Notes under the pieces: model-generated
Told to the model about the DNA's origin: nothing
The model's input: the letters and a program-made list of their open reading frames with translations, nothing else
Databases searched by the model: none
Part shown: one piece after another, positions 54,298 through 63,761 of the stretch
How positions within the stretch are numbered: position 1 is the stretch's first letter
Layout: every line of letters begins with the position of its first letter
From: an uncultured Collinsella sp.
GTDB taxonomy: Bacteria > Actinomycetota > Coriobacteriia > Coriobacteriales > Coriobacteriaceae
DNA length: 64,000 bases
Direction of reading: 5' to 3'
Assembly: GCA_900541025.1 (NCBI GenBank)
Contig: UQIL01000001.1
Location: forward strand, 62,001-126,000
Translations under genes and position numbers: made by a program

Positions 54298-56940
54298 ATG
54301 TTAGACCGTTTTACCGATCGAGCGCGCAAGGTCATGTCGATGGCCAAACAGGAGGCGCTCGATCTGCACTCAAATAAGGTGGGCACCGAGCACCTGCTGC
54401 TCGCACTCGCCAAGGAGGACGAGGGCATCGCTGCCGAGGCGCTGCGCTCGCTTGATATCTCCTACGACGACATCATGGACACCCTCAAGGAGGTCCAGAC
54501 CACGGTTCCCGAGCCCAGCGAGGAGACCGAGGCTGCCAAGCTTGCCTTTACGCCGCTCGTCATTAGCGTGATGGAGCGCTCCTTCCGCGTGGCACGTGAG
54601 AACAACCAGACCTACGTGTCGACCGAGCACTTGCTGATTGGCATCGTCGAAGAGGGTAACGGCATGGCCATGGACATCCTCATGCGCCTGGGTGTGTCGT
54701 CCGCCTCCATCAAAAAGGCTATCGAGAAACTTACCGCCAAGGACCAGGACAAGAAGCGTCCGCTCGCCGGCGCCGGTGCCGGGCGTCCCGGTGCGGGCCT
54801 GCCGTTCTTTAGCGGCTCGGACGCGTCGCAGCAAAAGGGGAGCGGCACCGATACGCTTAAGCAGTTCGCCACCAACCTTACGCAGAAGGCGCGCGACGGC
54901 GAGCTCGACCCTGTAATTGGTCGCGAAAAGGAAGTCCAGCGTATGATGGAGATCCTTTCGCGTCGCACCAAGAACAATCCGCTTATCTTGGGCGACCCCG
55001 GCGTGGGCAAGACGGCCATCGTCGAGGGTCTGGCTCAGCAGATTGCAGCTGGCAACGTGCCCGAGAACCTTATGAACCAGAACATCTGGACGCTCGACCT
55101 GCCGGGCCTCGTTGCGGGCGCCAAGTATCGCGGTGAGTTTGAGGAGCGCCTCAAGAACGTGATCCAGGAGGCCACCGAAGCTGACGACGTCATCCTGTTT
55201 ATTGACGAGATGCACACCATCATCGGTGCCGGCTCTGCCGAGGGCTCCATCGACGCGAGCTCCATGCTCAAGCCCGTGCTCGCGCGCGGTGCCTTCCAGA
55301 TTATCGGCGCCACCACGGCCGAGGAATTCCGCAAGTACCTCACCAAGGACCCGGCCTTCGAGCGTCGCTTCCAGACCATCGATGTCGAGGAGCCGAGCGT
55401 CGAGGACACGGTCAAGATCCTGACCGCGCTCAAGCCGCGCTACGAGGAGCACCACCATGTGCGCTATACGCAGGGTGCTATCGAGGCCGCCGCGAACCTC
55501 TCCGACCGCTACATCCAGGATCGCTTCCTGCCCGATAAGGCCATCGACCTCATTGACGAGGCCGGCGCCCGCGCCCGCATCGCCGCCAACCGCGCGCCCG
55601 AGCCGGTGCGCGAGGCCGAGCATCGCGTGGAGGAGCTTAAGGCCGCCGCGCAGGAGGCCACCGAGAGCGACGACATGAACAAGGCCGCCGAGATCACCGA
55701 GCAGCAAAAGGCTGCCGAGATTGAGCTCGCCGAGGCCAAGGCTGCCTGGACCGCCGAGCTCGACGCCAGCCCGCTCACCATCGATGTCTCCCAGATTGCC
55801 GACATCGTGTCCGTGACCTCGGGCGTGCCGGTGTCCTCGCTCACCGAGAGCGAGAGCCGCCGCCTGCTGCAGGCCGAAAGCGTACTCAAGACGCGCATCA
55901 TCGGTCAGGATGAGGCTGTCGAGGCCGTTGCCAAGGCCGTGCGCCGCAGCCGCTCGCCGCTCAAGGATCCGCGTCGCCCCGGCGGCAGCTTTATCTTCCT
56001 GGGTCCCACCGGCACGGGCAAGACCGAGCTCGCCAAGACGCTCGCCGAATACCTCTTTGGCAGCAAGGACGCGCTCATCAGCTTCGACATGTCCGAGTTC
56101 GGTAGCGAGTTCGAGGTCTCCAAGCTCATCGGTAGCCCTCCGGGTTACGTCGGTCACGACGAGGGCGGCCAGCTCACCAAGGCCGTTCGTCGCCACCCGT
56201 ACTCGGTCGTGCTGTTCGACGAGATCGAGAAGGCGCACCCCGATATCTTTAACATCCTGCTGCAGGTGCTGGAGGAGGGTCGTCTGACCGATAGCCAGGG
56301 CAAGACGGTCGACTTCCGCAACACCGTGATCATCATGACGTCCAACGTGGGCGCCCGCGAGATCGCACAGGATGCGAACGTCGGTTTTGGCACCACCGGC
56401 GAGCAGGGCCTCACGTCGAGTGAGATCCGCGGCCGCGCGATGGGCGAGCTCAAGCGCCTGTTCCGCCCCGAGCTGCTCAACCGCATCGACGACATCGTGG
56501 TGTTCCAGAAGCTCTCGGGTGAGAACCTGACCAAGATCGCTCACCTGCTGGTGGACGACCTGCGCCAGCGTCTGATCGCCAACGGCATGAACATCAAGCT
56601 CACCGATGCGGCCTATGACAAGATCGTGGCCGAGGGCACCGACCTCACCAACGGTGCGCGTCCGCTGCGCCGTGCTATTCAAAAGCTCATCGAGGACCCG
56701 CTGTCCGAGGAGCTTCTGGCCGGCGAGTGGGGCGAGGGCGATACCGTCCTGTGCGACGTGGCCGATGGCAAGTTTGTCTTTAGCCACGGCACGGGCGAGA
56801 TCCCGGCACCGCGTCCGGCGGGCACGCTCGGTGGCGATACCGCCCCGGCGGCACCGCACACCGGCAACGCCGCGCCCGTGAGCGGCGGCGTAACCTCGGG
56901 CCCCGGCGGCATGATGCAAGCCGGTTCCGGCGCGCTGTAG
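54298..56940 (+). CDS. clpC: ATP-dependent Clp protease ATP-binding subunit ClpC
   Basis: The 880-residue HSP100 unfoldase has two Clp_N repeats ([40 protein letters not shown]). D1 has Walker [14 protein letters not shown] at about 232 and Walker [16 protein letters not shown] at about 300. The middle domain is short, which marks ClpC rather than ClpB. D2 has [16 protein letters not shown] at about 570. The tail is Gly/Pro-rich. It feeds ClpP. ATG 54298 is chosen over earlier in-frame ATG 54220 because AGAGGAA precedes it and the family starts MLDRF. Confidence 0.96.
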   Translation: MLDRFTDRARKVMSMAKQEALDLHSNKVGTEHLLLALAKEDEGIAAEALRSLDISYDDIMDTLKEVQTTVPEPSEETEAAKLAFTPLVISVMERSFRVARENNQTYVSTEHLLIGIVEEGNGMAMDILMRLGVSSASIKKAIEKLTAKDQDKKRPLAGAGAGRPGAGLPFFSGSDASQQKGSGTDTLKQFATNLTQKARDGELDPVIGREKEVQRMMEILSRRTKNNPLILGDPGVGKTAIVEGLAQQIAAGNVPENLMNQNIWTLDLPGLVAGAKYRGEFEERLKNVIQEATEADDVILFIDEMHTIIGAGSAEGSIDASSMLKPVLARGAFQIIGATTAEEFRKYLTKDPAFERRFQTIDVEEPSVEDTVKILTALKPRYEEHHHVRYTQGAIEAAANLSDRYIQDRFLPDKAIDLIDEAGARARIAANRAPEPVREAEHRVEELKAAAQEATESDDMNKAAEITEQQKAAEIELAEAKAAWTAELDASPLTIDVSQIADIVSVTSGVPVSSLTESESRRLLQAESVLKTRIIGQDEAVEAVAKAVRRSRSPLKDPRRPGGSFIFLGPTGTGKTELAKTLAEYLFGSKDALISFDMSEFGSEFEVSKLIGSPPGYVGHDEGGQLTKAVRRHPYSVVLFDEIEKAHPDIFNILLQVLEEGRLTDSQGKTVDFRNTVIIMTSNVGAREIAQDANVGFGTTGEQGLTSSEIRGRAMGELKRLFRPELLNRIDDIVVFQKLSGENLTKIAHLLVDDLRQRLIANGMNIKLTDAAYDKIVAEGTDLTNGARPLRRAIQKLIEDPLSEELLAGEWGEGDTVLCDVADGKFVFSHGTGEIPAPRPAGTLGGDTAPAAPHTGNAAPVSGGVTSGPGGMMQAGSGAL

Positions 56941-56965
56941 GGATTGAATATAACCTTGCATGATA

Positions 56966-57000
56966 GGGGGCGTTTCCGATGGAGGTGCGCCCCTTTTCTT
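56966..57000 (+). terminator. Terminator after clpC
   Basis: GGGGCG (56967-56972) pairs with CGCCCC (56988-56993), followed by TTTTCTT. Confidence 0.8.
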
Positions 57001-57068
57001 GTAGAGAAGAGTTTCCGGTAACGATAAAATAATTGAAAGAGTTCTGCTGGATGGCAAAAGGAGTTACT

Positions 57069-57638
57069 ATGGCGAATAGCGCTCAAAGAATTGAGATGTC
57101 GTTCGATAACATGAGAAAAATCGGAATGGTTCTTTGTGCCGTGCTGGTACTTATAGCCATCGCTACCATCGCCGTCTTTGGTTCGGCATTTGTTGTTGCA
57201 TGCCAAAGTATTTTGAACGGCGCAGTGGTAATCGAGGGGGTCGTTGAGCTTGGTAAGGGCGGCAGCATCGCGCTCCCAAACTTGGCGCTATGGGCGGTTT
57301 TGCTCCTTGCAGGGGAGTTCACATTGTTAAGCATCAGCTTCGATGTCGCCCGTCGTCAATCGCCTTTTACTATTCGACATGCACGGATGATTACCGTTAT
57401 TGCTTGCCTATTTGCAATCAATGCCGTGATGGGCTCTCTACAGATTGGCAGCGATTTAAAAATAATGATGGGTAATTGTATGTTGAGCTGTCGTATGAAT
57501 TCCGCTCTCCTTCAGATTGGTGACTCAGGCATCACTTTGGATGTGGGATCCATCATTGCAATGATGGTTGCTTTCGCTTTGTCGATCTTCTGGCGCTATG
57601 GGGCGCTTTTGCAGTCCCAGTCCGATGATTTGGTCTAG
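57069..57638 (+). CDS. DUF2975 membrane protein
   Basis: This 189-residue protein has four membrane helices, in the DUF2975 pattern, ending with LDVGSIIAMMVAFALSIFWRYGALLQSQSDDLV (helix 4 at LSIFWRYGALLQ). Such proteins pair with small XRE regulators in Firmicutes, as here. AAAGGAG precedes ATG 57069. Base composition is lower in GC than clpC, and this is the left edge of the accessory island. Function unknown. Confidence 0.8.
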   Translation: MANSAQRIEMSFDNMRKIGMVLCAVLVLIAIATIAVFGSAFVVACQSILNGAVVIEGVVELGKGGSIALPNLALWAVLLLAGEFTLLSISFDVARRQSPFTIRHARMITVIACLFAINAVMGSLQIGSDLKIMMGNCMLSCRMNSALLQIGDSGITLDVGSIIAMMVAFALSIFWRYGALLQSQSDDLV

Positions 57639-57648
57639 GTGATTGACC

Positions 57649-57975
57649 ATGGATTATCTCATTATTGAGGTTGAGACACTTTTGCTCAAGACCGGGAAAA
57701 CAAATGCCGATCTAATAAGAGCGACTGGGCATACGCCAGCTAACATTTCTAAAATCCGTAATGCAAAAATTAAGGCCATACGCTTGAAGACATTGCTCGA
57801 TATCTGTGTTGAGTTGGATTGTCAGCCGGGAGATTTGATCCGTCGCGTGAGTGAAATAGAACTTGAGGAACTTACCATCGCGCGCGCGCGGAATAAGATT
57901 TTGCAAAGACGCAATCCCGACCCCTCCGAGATATTGCCCACAGAGGTTTACGTGGTAGATCTTTCTAAGGAATAA
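57649..57975 (+). CDS. XRE/Cro family transcriptional regulator
   Basis: The 108-residue protein is a lone HTH_3-type domain: LLLKTGKTNADLIRATGHTPANISKIRNAKIKAIRLKTLLDICVELDCQPGDLI with key positions TNADLI, ANISKI and LDICVELDC. A C-terminal tail of about 40 residues follows. ATG 57649 has AGGTGA upstream, 11 bases after the DUF2975 gene, so the two form an operon. It may control the RiPP promoter at 58073 next door; this is inference. Confidence 0.85.
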   Translation: MDYLIIEVETLLLKTGKTNADLIRATGHTPANISKIRNAKIKAIRLKTLLDICVELDCQPGDLIRRVSEIELEELTIARARNKILQRRNPDPSEILPTEVYVVDLSKE

Positions 57976-58020
57976 CAAAACAGAATAAGAAGACAAGAAG
58001 ACAAACACGTATGCACGCAA

Positions 58021-58055
58021 GGCTCCTACCGCAAACGATCGGTAGGAGCCTTAAT
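58021..58055 (+). terminator. Terminator of DUF2975-XRE operon
   Basis: Perfect 11-bp stem GGCTCCTACCG (58021-58031) with 58040-58050, followed by TTAATATATTTG. Confidence 0.75.
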
Positions 58056-58072
58056 ATATTTGAAAATAGTTC

Positions 58073-58104
58073 TTGAAATCATAAGGTTATCGATATACGA
58101 TAAC
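58073..58104 (+). promoter_or_regulatory. RiPP cluster promoter with overlapping dyad
   Basis: TTGAAA (58073-58078), 17-base spacer, TACGAT (58096-58101). GTTATCG (58086-58092), ATATA, CGATAAC (58098-58104) is a perfect 7-base dyad covering the -10. A repressor such as the adjacent XRE protein could bind here. Confidence 0.65.
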
Positions 58105-58143
58105 GGAGTATTAAAACAGACGATAAATCGAAAGGAGGTAATT

Positions 58144-58254
58144 ATGAACTGGGTAATCGATCCGTGTAGCAACGTGCAGGGTGGCGGTGGTGGCTGCCGC
58201 AATTACCACCCGTGTTCGCGCTGTAGCTGTTTTGGCGTATATGTTCATTTCTAG
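58144..58254 (+). CDS. Cys-rich RiPP precursor peptide
   Basis: The 36-residue peptide has five Cys (positions 8, 18, 24, 27, 29), a Gly5 run at 13-17, a CSRCSC motif at 24-29 and an aromatic C-terminus (VYVHF). It begins MNWVIDPCSNV, so the first Cys is only seven residues from the start and there is almost no leader. AAAGGAGGT (58131-58139) is a near-perfect ribosome binding site. Radical SAM maturase, ABC-2 transporter and ABC exporter genes follow. The frame is open upstream to 58060 without a ribosome binding site. That it is a modified peptide is inferred from context. Confidence 0.75.
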   Translation: MNWVIDPCSNVQGGGGGCRNYHPCSRCSCFGVYVHF

Positions 58255-58294
58255 CAACGCGAACGCTAATGCTGGTTAAGACAGCAGAGGGTAA

Positions 58295-58339
58295 GCAGCG
58301 TGGTCGATAACTGCCATCCGTCGGCCGCGCTGCCTTTTT
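58295..58339 (+). terminator. Read-through terminator between precursor and transporter genes
   Basis: GCAGCGTGG (58295-58303) pairs with 58325-58333 (one G-T, one bulge), followed by CTTTTT. Placed after the precursor, it would make precursor transcripts more abundant than maturation genes. Confidence 0.75.
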
Positions 58340-58356
58340 AATGAGGTTCATGAGAC

Positions 58357-59085
58357 ATGGGTAATGCGATTTCAATCAAGGATCTATCAAAGCGCTACGG
58401 CAAAAACTGGGCGTTGTCTGATGTTTCATTTGATATAGATGAGGGCGAAGTGTGCGCTCTCGTTGGGGAGAACGGCGCGGGGAAGAGTACGTTGATTGAT
58501 ATTCTTCTTGGCTTGTTTAAAGCAACGAAAGGCTCAATCAGTTTTTTCGGCGAGTCTGGGAGAACAGGTCTGGCAAGAGCACGCAGAAATATCGGATTCG
58601 TCCCCGACGGCTGTGGGGCATTCTTGAACTTAACCGGTCGAGAAAACTTGATCTCACGCTGTATCGAGTGGGGGCTGCCGAAAAGTGAAGTTAATCGAGT
58701 GCTCGCTGCCGTTGGCCTAGAAAATGCGGCGGATGCATCGGTAAAACAATACTCGCTCGGCATGAAGCGTCGTCTGGATATCGGAACGGCTCTTCTGGGC
58801 AACCCGCAACTACTCATCATGGATGAACCCATAAACGGGCTCGATCCAGTGGGTGTGATTGAGGTGCGTGATCTCCTGCTGTCGTTGAAGGACAAACGGG
58901 ATAAAACGGTGCTCATTTCAAGCCATAACCTAGATGAATTGGAGAAAGTTGCGACATCTTTTGCTTTTCTCCATCAAGGCAGACTTCTCGTTAAGGAAGA
59001 AAACTCCTACAAAGACAGAAGTCTGGAAAAGCGGTTTTTGGATTTGATCGGGGAGGCAGATAATGCAACTTCTGCGACTGATTAG
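58357..59085 (+). CDS. ABC-2 type transporter ATP-binding protein
   Basis: The 242-residue ATPase has Walker A LVGENGAGKSTLIDIL, Q-loop region RRNIGFVPDG, signature YSLGMKRRLDIGTALLG and Walker B LLIMDEPINGLDP with the H-loop ISSHNLDELE. It pairs with the two permeases that follow. In RiPP clusters such systems give self-immunity or export. Its end overlaps the first permease by 23 bases. Confidence 0.9.
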   Translation: MGNAISIKDLSKRYGKNWALSDVSFDIDEGEVCALVGENGAGKSTLIDILLGLFKATKGSISFFGESGRTGLARARRNIGFVPDGCGAFLNLTGRENLISRCIEWGLPKSEVNRVLAAVGLENAADASVKQYSLGMKRRLDIGTALLGNPQLLIMDEPINGLDPVGVIEVRDLLLSLKDKRDKTVLISSHNLDELEKVATSFAFLHQGRLLVKEENSYKDRSLEKRFLDLIGEADNATSATD

Positions 59086-59866
59086 ATGCGAAGCCCGTCG
59101 GTTGCTCAGAAATCCAGCCTTTTTCGTGTTGTTGATCTGGGGAGTTTGGATTGTTAAAGATGTCTGTAATCCAAATATGTATGGGACTTATGGAACATCT
59201 GATTTAGGGGGAGTCGGCAAACAGATTGGTTTCTTTGCAAACATCCTCGACAAGACTGACCCGGCTGGTTCGGCGGTTCGGACGGCACTATTCATGACCT
59301 ACGAGTGGTTTTTCGTTCTAGTCGGATGCATTGTTATTTCCTGCGCCATGGATTATCAAAGCAGGTCTTCTGAAGTGACGTATGCGAAAGGGACGGGTGT
59401 AGCAAAGGCCGTTGTCGCAAAGTGGCTTGTTCTGACGATTGCAACTTCAGCAGCGTTCAACCTGTTTTCGGGATTCGCTCTCTTCAAATCTCCGCTTGGC
59501 TGCTATGTGGATGGGCGGGTGTTTCTTGATAGATACCTACCCGTGTTGCTTTTGATTGATGCTATTTTGGCTGCATTAGTAGCTCAGTCGATGGCAGTTT
59601 TCTATTTACTTAGAAATGCACCGCTTAGCATTATGTTGGTGTTGGTCGGGACGCTGCTCGCCTCCGATGAATATACGCTGGTGGTCTTTTCCAATCACGC
59701 ATCGACGCTAATTCCCTGGTGGCTCTCAGTCGGACCATACTTACGCCATCTTGGAAATCTGTGCTTTCAAGGCCTAGCCATTAATCAGATCATTCTTTTC
59801 TCTGTTATTTGCACCGTTGTTTCGTTGCAGCTCGGGGTCATGGGAATCAAAGCGAGGAGGGGGTAG
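59063..59866 (+). CDS. ABC-2 type permease 1
   Basis: This 267-residue protein has about six membrane helices and no extracytoplasmic domain of note. MQLLRLIRCEARRLLRNPAFFVLL is a typical ABC-2 N-terminus. GGGGAGG precedes ATG 59063. It resembles the second permease in the YGTSD loop near residue 40, suggesting the two arose by duplication and act as a heterodimer. Confidence 0.85.
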   Translation: MQLLRLIRCEARRLLRNPAFFVLLIWGVWIVKDVCNPNMYGTYGTSDLGGVGKQIGFFANILDKTDPAGSAVRTALFMTYEWFFVLVGCIVISCAMDYQSRSSEVTYAKGTGVAKAVVAKWLVLTIATSAAFNLFSGFALFKSPLGCYVDGRVFLDRYLPVLLLIDAILAALVAQSMAVFYLLRNAPLSIMLVLVGTLLASDEYTLVVFSNHASTLIPWWLSVGPYLRHLGNLCFQGLAINQIILFSVICTVVSLQLGVMGIKARRG

Positions 59867-59868
59867 AA

Positions 59869-60678
59869 ATGCGCTGCGAAGATATGATTAAGGCTGAAGC
59901 CTATCGAGTTATGAAGAGCAAAGCGCCTCTTCTGCTGATTGCGGCAGGTTTCGTGCTCGCATTGCTTTATTCTGCGTCTTATGAACCATGGAGAGCCTAC
60001 GGAACGAGCGATTGGCTTGGCGACGGTGTTATGGGCTTCTTTCCAAACCCACAATATGGTTTTGGGGGAATTCCGGGAGACCTCGTTAAAGATGGAGCTC
60101 GCTACCTTTCCGCTGTGGCACCGCTTGCCCATTCTCTGTTCTTTCCTATTGTTGCTGTTCTCGTCATCGGCTATGCGTTTCGAACTCCGATAACGGGATC
60201 TCAATGGCTTGTTTCCTATGCAAGGGGAATGAAAACAGTACAGTTGTTGGTTGCAAGGACTCTTGTCTCGATTGTCACGCTTGTCGGTGGTTTTGTTCTC
60301 TTTTCGATACTCGTTGGTGCGGTCCAAAGCGCGAGTGGCATAGGAATGACGATGGATATGATCGGAGAGTTTCTTCTTCGGCTGTCTCTTGCTGCCTTGA
60401 TTTGCACAACGTTATGCCTGCTGCTCGTCCTGGCCATCTCGCTCTTTGGAAATGGCGCGTTTGTTCTATCGTTCATCATCCTGCTGCTTTATTTGGGGTA
60501 CGGGAATCCAAATATGCCACTGCACTTGACATGGCTGGCGACCCTTGCGTCCCCGCGACCAATTCAATTCATCGTGCCGGGGACGTTGCTATTTGTAGCG
60601 CTGGCAACAGTCGTTCCCATTGTCATCCTCGGACTTTGTTGGGCTATCAAGGGTGCTATCAGAAAACGGAGCATATAA
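59869..60678 (+). CDS. ABC-2 type permease 2
   Basis: This 269-residue membrane protein begins MRCEDMIKAEAYRVMKSKAP, with about six helices and a YGTSD loop shared with permease 1. ATG 59869 is preferred over an earlier in-frame start because GAGGAGGGGG precedes it. The gene begins two bases after permease 1, and its stop touches the maturase start. Confidence 0.85.
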   Translation: MRCEDMIKAEAYRVMKSKAPLLLIAAGFVLALLYSASYEPWRAYGTSDWLGDGVMGFFPNPQYGFGGIPGDLVKDGARYLSAVAPLAHSLFFPIVAVLVIGYAFRTPITGSQWLVSYARGMKTVQLLVARTLVSIVTLVGGFVLFSILVGAVQSASGIGMTMDMIGEFLLRLSLAALICTTLCLLLVLAISLFGNGAFVLSFIILLLYLGYGNPNMPLHLTWLATLASPRPIQFIVPGTLLFVALATVVPIVILGLCWAIKGAIRKRSI

Positions 60679-61965
60679 ATGAAAGAGTCTGAATTTAACG
60701 TTATTGAAGAGAATGATGTGAACGGTATCACTATCTACAATACCCAGTCTGGTGGCGTTCTCGACCTTGACGCTGCGCACACGAATGAGCTGAATTTATA
60801 TCGCAAGGGTGCTGCCGCCTTGGATGGTGATTTCGAAGAGGCCCTTAAGATGGGTGGCATGTTGGTAGATGACGATGTTGACGAGCGGCGAATGTTGATG
60901 CTTGAGAGTTTGTCGGCAAGGTTTGCAAATGACTATTTAGGACTGACGATTGCTCCAACGCTGGCATGCAATTTTAGGTGTCCCTATTGCTATGAAAAGG
61001 GCTGCTCGCACCCCACTATGTCAGAAGAGACAATGACGGATATCGCAGAATTCGTGCGTTCCGGCTATCCCGGGATCAACGATCTTCACGTTGACTGGTA
61101 TGGAGGCGAACCCCTACTCTGTGTGGACATGATCGAGCGACTGACAAAAGAACTGAGAGGGGCGATTAGGCCAGGCGCTACTTATTCTGCCGGAATGGTA
61201 ACGAACGGATATCTCCTGACGCGAGAAATTGCTCAGAAGCTTGCTGATTGTCAGGTCGGTTCGGTTCAAATCACTATCGATGGCTCAAAGAGGGATCATG
61301 ATTCGCGGAGGGTCCCGGCCGACGGTCGTCCGACATATGATGCCATTATCGACAATATAATCTCATGTGCCGATGTTCTTCAGATTACCATTCGCGTGAA
61401 TGTCGATGAGTCCAATAGCAAAGAGGTCGATGCGTTGATTGACGAGCTTGACGCTAAAGGGCTTCGCGGTAAAGTCGCGATTTATCTTGCTGCGGTCGAC
61501 AATGTTAACGATACTTGCGCAAATGACATTCATTGTTTTTCTCAGCGTGGGTTCTCTCAAGTTGAAACGTTCTTTATGGATAAAGCTAGCGAGCGCGGAT
61601 TCAACGTTATTCCGTTTACGCCGTATGAACCAGGTGTCTGCTGTGCGGTTTCCCTTAATTCGTTTGTCATCGATCCGCTTGGTAGACTTTTTAAATGTTG
61701 GGATGAGGTTGGCAAGGGCGAGTGCGCCGTTGGAAATGTTCGAGAAGGTGTGAAAGCTAATTCGAACTATTTGAAATGGATGGAGTATTTACCAAACGAC
61801 CCGGTATGTGGCGAGTGTGTAATGTTTCCGGCTTGTATGGGCGGATGTCCCCACGCCGCGATGGAGGGTCAGAGAAAATGCGCGAGCGTTAAATTCAATG
61901 CAAGGCAGAGAATGCGGTTGGCTTGTAATTATCAGTATTCGCATGAGGCAAATCACGATGTTTAG
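60679..61965 (+). CDS. Radical SAM/SPASM peptide maturase
   Basis: The 428-residue enzyme has an N-terminal domain of about 85 residues (IYNTQSGGVLDLD, LKMGGMLVDDDVDE) like those of Cys-rich-peptide maturases (CcpM-type). The radical SAM motif is CNFRCPYC (Cys 97, 101, 104) and DWYGGEPLL follows. The SPASM region has Cys at 321, 322, 340 and 349 and CGECVMFPACMGGCP near 375. Such enzymes make thioether or other cross-links in Cys-rich peptides. The precursor at 58144 is the likely substrate. The stop of permease 2 directly precedes ATG 60679. Confidence 0.9.
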   Translation: MKESEFNVIEENDVNGITIYNTQSGGVLDLDAAHTNELNLYRKGAAALDGDFEEALKMGGMLVDDDVDERRMLMLESLSARFANDYLGLTIAPTLACNFRCPYCYEKGCSHPTMSEETMTDIAEFVRSGYPGINDLHVDWYGGEPLLCVDMIERLTKELRGAIRPGATYSAGMVTNGYLLTREIAQKLADCQVGSVQITIDGSKRDHDSRRVPADGRPTYDAIIDNIISCADVLQITIRVNVDESNSKEVDALIDELDAKGLRGKVAIYLAAVDNVNDTCANDIHCFSQRGFSQVETFFMDKASERGFNVIPFTPYEPGVCCAVSLNSFVIDPLGRLFKCWDEVGKGECAVGNVREGVKANSNYLKWMEYLPNDPVCGECVMFPACMGGCPHAAMEGQRKCASVKFNARQRMRLACNYQYSHEANHDV

Positions 61966-63589
61966 ATTTTGGAAGATATATCTCCTCCATAAGCCAAGGC
62001 TTTATGTCTATCTGCTTCTCGATGTCTTGTCTCAACTGTGCAGCCTTGCTGAACCATATTTGTTGGGACTGACTGTAAATGTGCTGGCGGCAAAAAATGT
62101 CCTCGGAATTAGTTTGCGGACGCTAGTCTTATGTATTTTCGCGATTGGCGTGGTCGCCATTGTGGGGTCGGTGTTGGCCTATTGGACTTCCCTAATCTAT
62201 GTCGACCTTCAAGCGCATGCGGGATATCAACTTAACGCTGACACACTTGAACACGTCAAGCGTTTGCCCCGGAAGTTTTTCATCGGATTTGATGCGGGCT
62301 ATTATAATCAGCAAATCAATCACGATTCAAACGATCTCATAATATTCGGAATAACATCGGCGTCAAATCTCATTGGCGGTGTTGCAACGATTGTTTGTTC
62401 CTTGATTATGTTGATGAATATAAACATTGCGATGGCGATTGCCTGTCTAGCCTGCATCGTTACGGGGGCAGTAGTTTATCGATTGTTTAGCGGGCTGCTG
62501 TTCAATCGAGGCTTTGAGTTTCAAGAAAAGACCGCTGCTTTCTATGGGACTCTCCAGAGCCAGCTGGAGAGCGTCTCCTTTCTTCGTCGCCATTCATTAT
62601 TCGATTTCTATTCCTTGAGGCTGCAGAAGGCTTTCGATGGTCTTTATCCAGCTATATTGGCTAACCAAAAAGCCGGATCACGGTTCGAACTTGCGAATCA
62701 GTTGATTTTTTCCTTTGCGCAGTTCTGTTTGCTCGCGATTGGAGGCTGTGAGATTGTCGCAGGCAAAATGCCGGTTGGTTTTCTGCTGACGGCATTGAGC
62801 TATTATTCGAGCGCCAATTCTGCTCTGGTGAACTTGCTTTCTTGGGGCAAAAGCTACCAGGCGAGCAAGGTGAGCGCCCAACGCCTTAAGCGCCTTTGGG
62901 CAATGGATGAAGAGGTGAACGGTTCTGTCCGCATTGGCTCTCCTGTTTCACTTGTGTGCAAGGGCCTGTCGATTTGTCGCCCTGATACCGATCGAATCAT
63001 AGATTATCCAGAGCTCATCTCGCTTAATCGAGGGGTCTTATACGGCGTGTCGGGCGCAAACGGAAGCGGGAAAAGCACGCTTCTCGATGGCATAGCTGGT
63101 CTATATCCCGATGATTGCGTTGGGACTATTGCTTATGACGAGGTTGATTTGAGTCAGATTGATTCTATAAATCTACGCTCGTATGTCGTTGGTATTGCCG
63201 AGCAAGAACCTGATATCGTTAACGGAACACTCAGAGAGAATCTGACGCTACTCGCGGGCGATAATTGTCCAATTTTTGAAGTCGGGCGACTTGTAGACCA
63301 GTTTGGTCTGACCAAACTGGTCTCAACACTTCCCAATGGTCTTGATGGGGTGCTGGACGAGCAAAACCATAATATATCGGGTGGTGAGAAGCAGAAGATT
63401 GCGATTATTCGTGTTTTGCTTAAGGACTCACCCGTCATGTTATTCGATGAACCGACGTCGGCTCTTGACGGAGCGAGTAGGTCAGCGTTCATTGATATTC
63501 TGCAACAGAAGAAAGAGGATCATATAGTGGTTGTTGTCTCGCATGATCCCGAGTTGCTTGAGGCTTGCGACGAAGTGATTGAGCTGTAG
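61958..63589 (+). CDS. ABC exporter with fused membrane and ATPase domains
   Basis: The 543-residue protein has six N-terminal helices (about 1-310) and an ATPase domain with Walker A GVSGANGSGKSTLLDG, signature ISGGEKQKIAIIRVLL and Walker B VMLFDEPTSALDG. No C39 peptidase domain precedes the helices, so leader removal, if any, needs another protease. ATG 61958 overlaps the maturase stop by eight bases and has GAGG upstream. It probably exports the modified peptide as a homodimer. Confidence 0.9.
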   Translation: MFRFWKIYLLHKPRLYVYLLLDVLSQLCSLAEPYLLGLTVNVLAAKNVLGISLRTLVLCIFAIGVVAIVGSVLAYWTSLIYVDLQAHAGYQLNADTLEHVKRLPRKFFIGFDAGYYNQQINHDSNDLIIFGITSASNLIGGVATIVCSLIMLMNINIAMAIACLACIVTGAVVYRLFSGLLFNRGFEFQEKTAAFYGTLQSQLESVSFLRRHSLFDFYSLRLQKAFDGLYPAILANQKAGSRFELANQLIFSFAQFCLLAIGGCEIVAGKMPVGFLLTALSYYSSANSALVNLLSWGKSYQASKVSAQRLKRLWAMDEEVNGSVRIGSPVSLVCKGLSICRPDTDRIIDYPELISLNRGVLYGVSGANGSGKSTLLDGIAGLYPDDCVGTIAYDEVDLSQIDSINLRSYVVGIAEQEPDIVNGTLRENLTLLAGDNCPIFEVGRLVDQFGLTKLVSTLPNGLDGVLDEQNHNISGGEKQKIAIIRVLLKDSPVMLFDEPTSALDGASRSAFIDILQQKKEDHIVVVVSHDPELLEACDEVIEL

Positions 63590-63655
63590 ACGCCGGAAGG
63601 TTAGCCCATTTGAGTCTTAATTTCTGCCATGGTGGAAAGCTGTTCGAGGTTGGTG

Positions 63656-63693
63656 CTTACCGGAAAATGTAAGCCACTACACCTCCCGGTAAG
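63656..63693 (+). terminator. Hairpin after the RiPP cluster
   Basis: CTTACCGG (63656-63663) pairs perfectly with 63686-63693, with a 22-base loop and no T tail. It may end the cluster transcript weakly. Confidence 0.45.
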
Positions 63694-63696
63694 GCA

Positions 63697-63744
63697 TTGC
63701 TGCGCTCTTATGGATGCTATACTAAGTCCAGGATGATGTATAGC
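63697..63744 (+). promoter_or_regulatory. Promoter and dyad before RelB-like antitoxin
   Basis: TATACT (63718-63723) has an extended TGC; TTGCTG lies at 63697-63702. GCTATAC (63716-63722) is complementary to GTATAGC (63738-63744) with 15 bases between, a possible autoregulatory operator. Confidence 0.55.
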
Positions 63745-63761
63745 AACCTGAAGGATGAGGC

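Noticed and set aside
50965..57057. Very long minus-strand open frames (about 860 and 895 codons) opposite the dehydratase-activator and clpC genes
   Set aside because: They are antisense shadows caused by GC-biased third positions; their translations are low complexity and lack domain motifs, while the plus-strand frames are clear genes.
58268..58309. Second tiny peptide gene after the RiPP precursor
   Set aside because: The 13-codon frame has no ribosome binding site and runs into the terminator stem.
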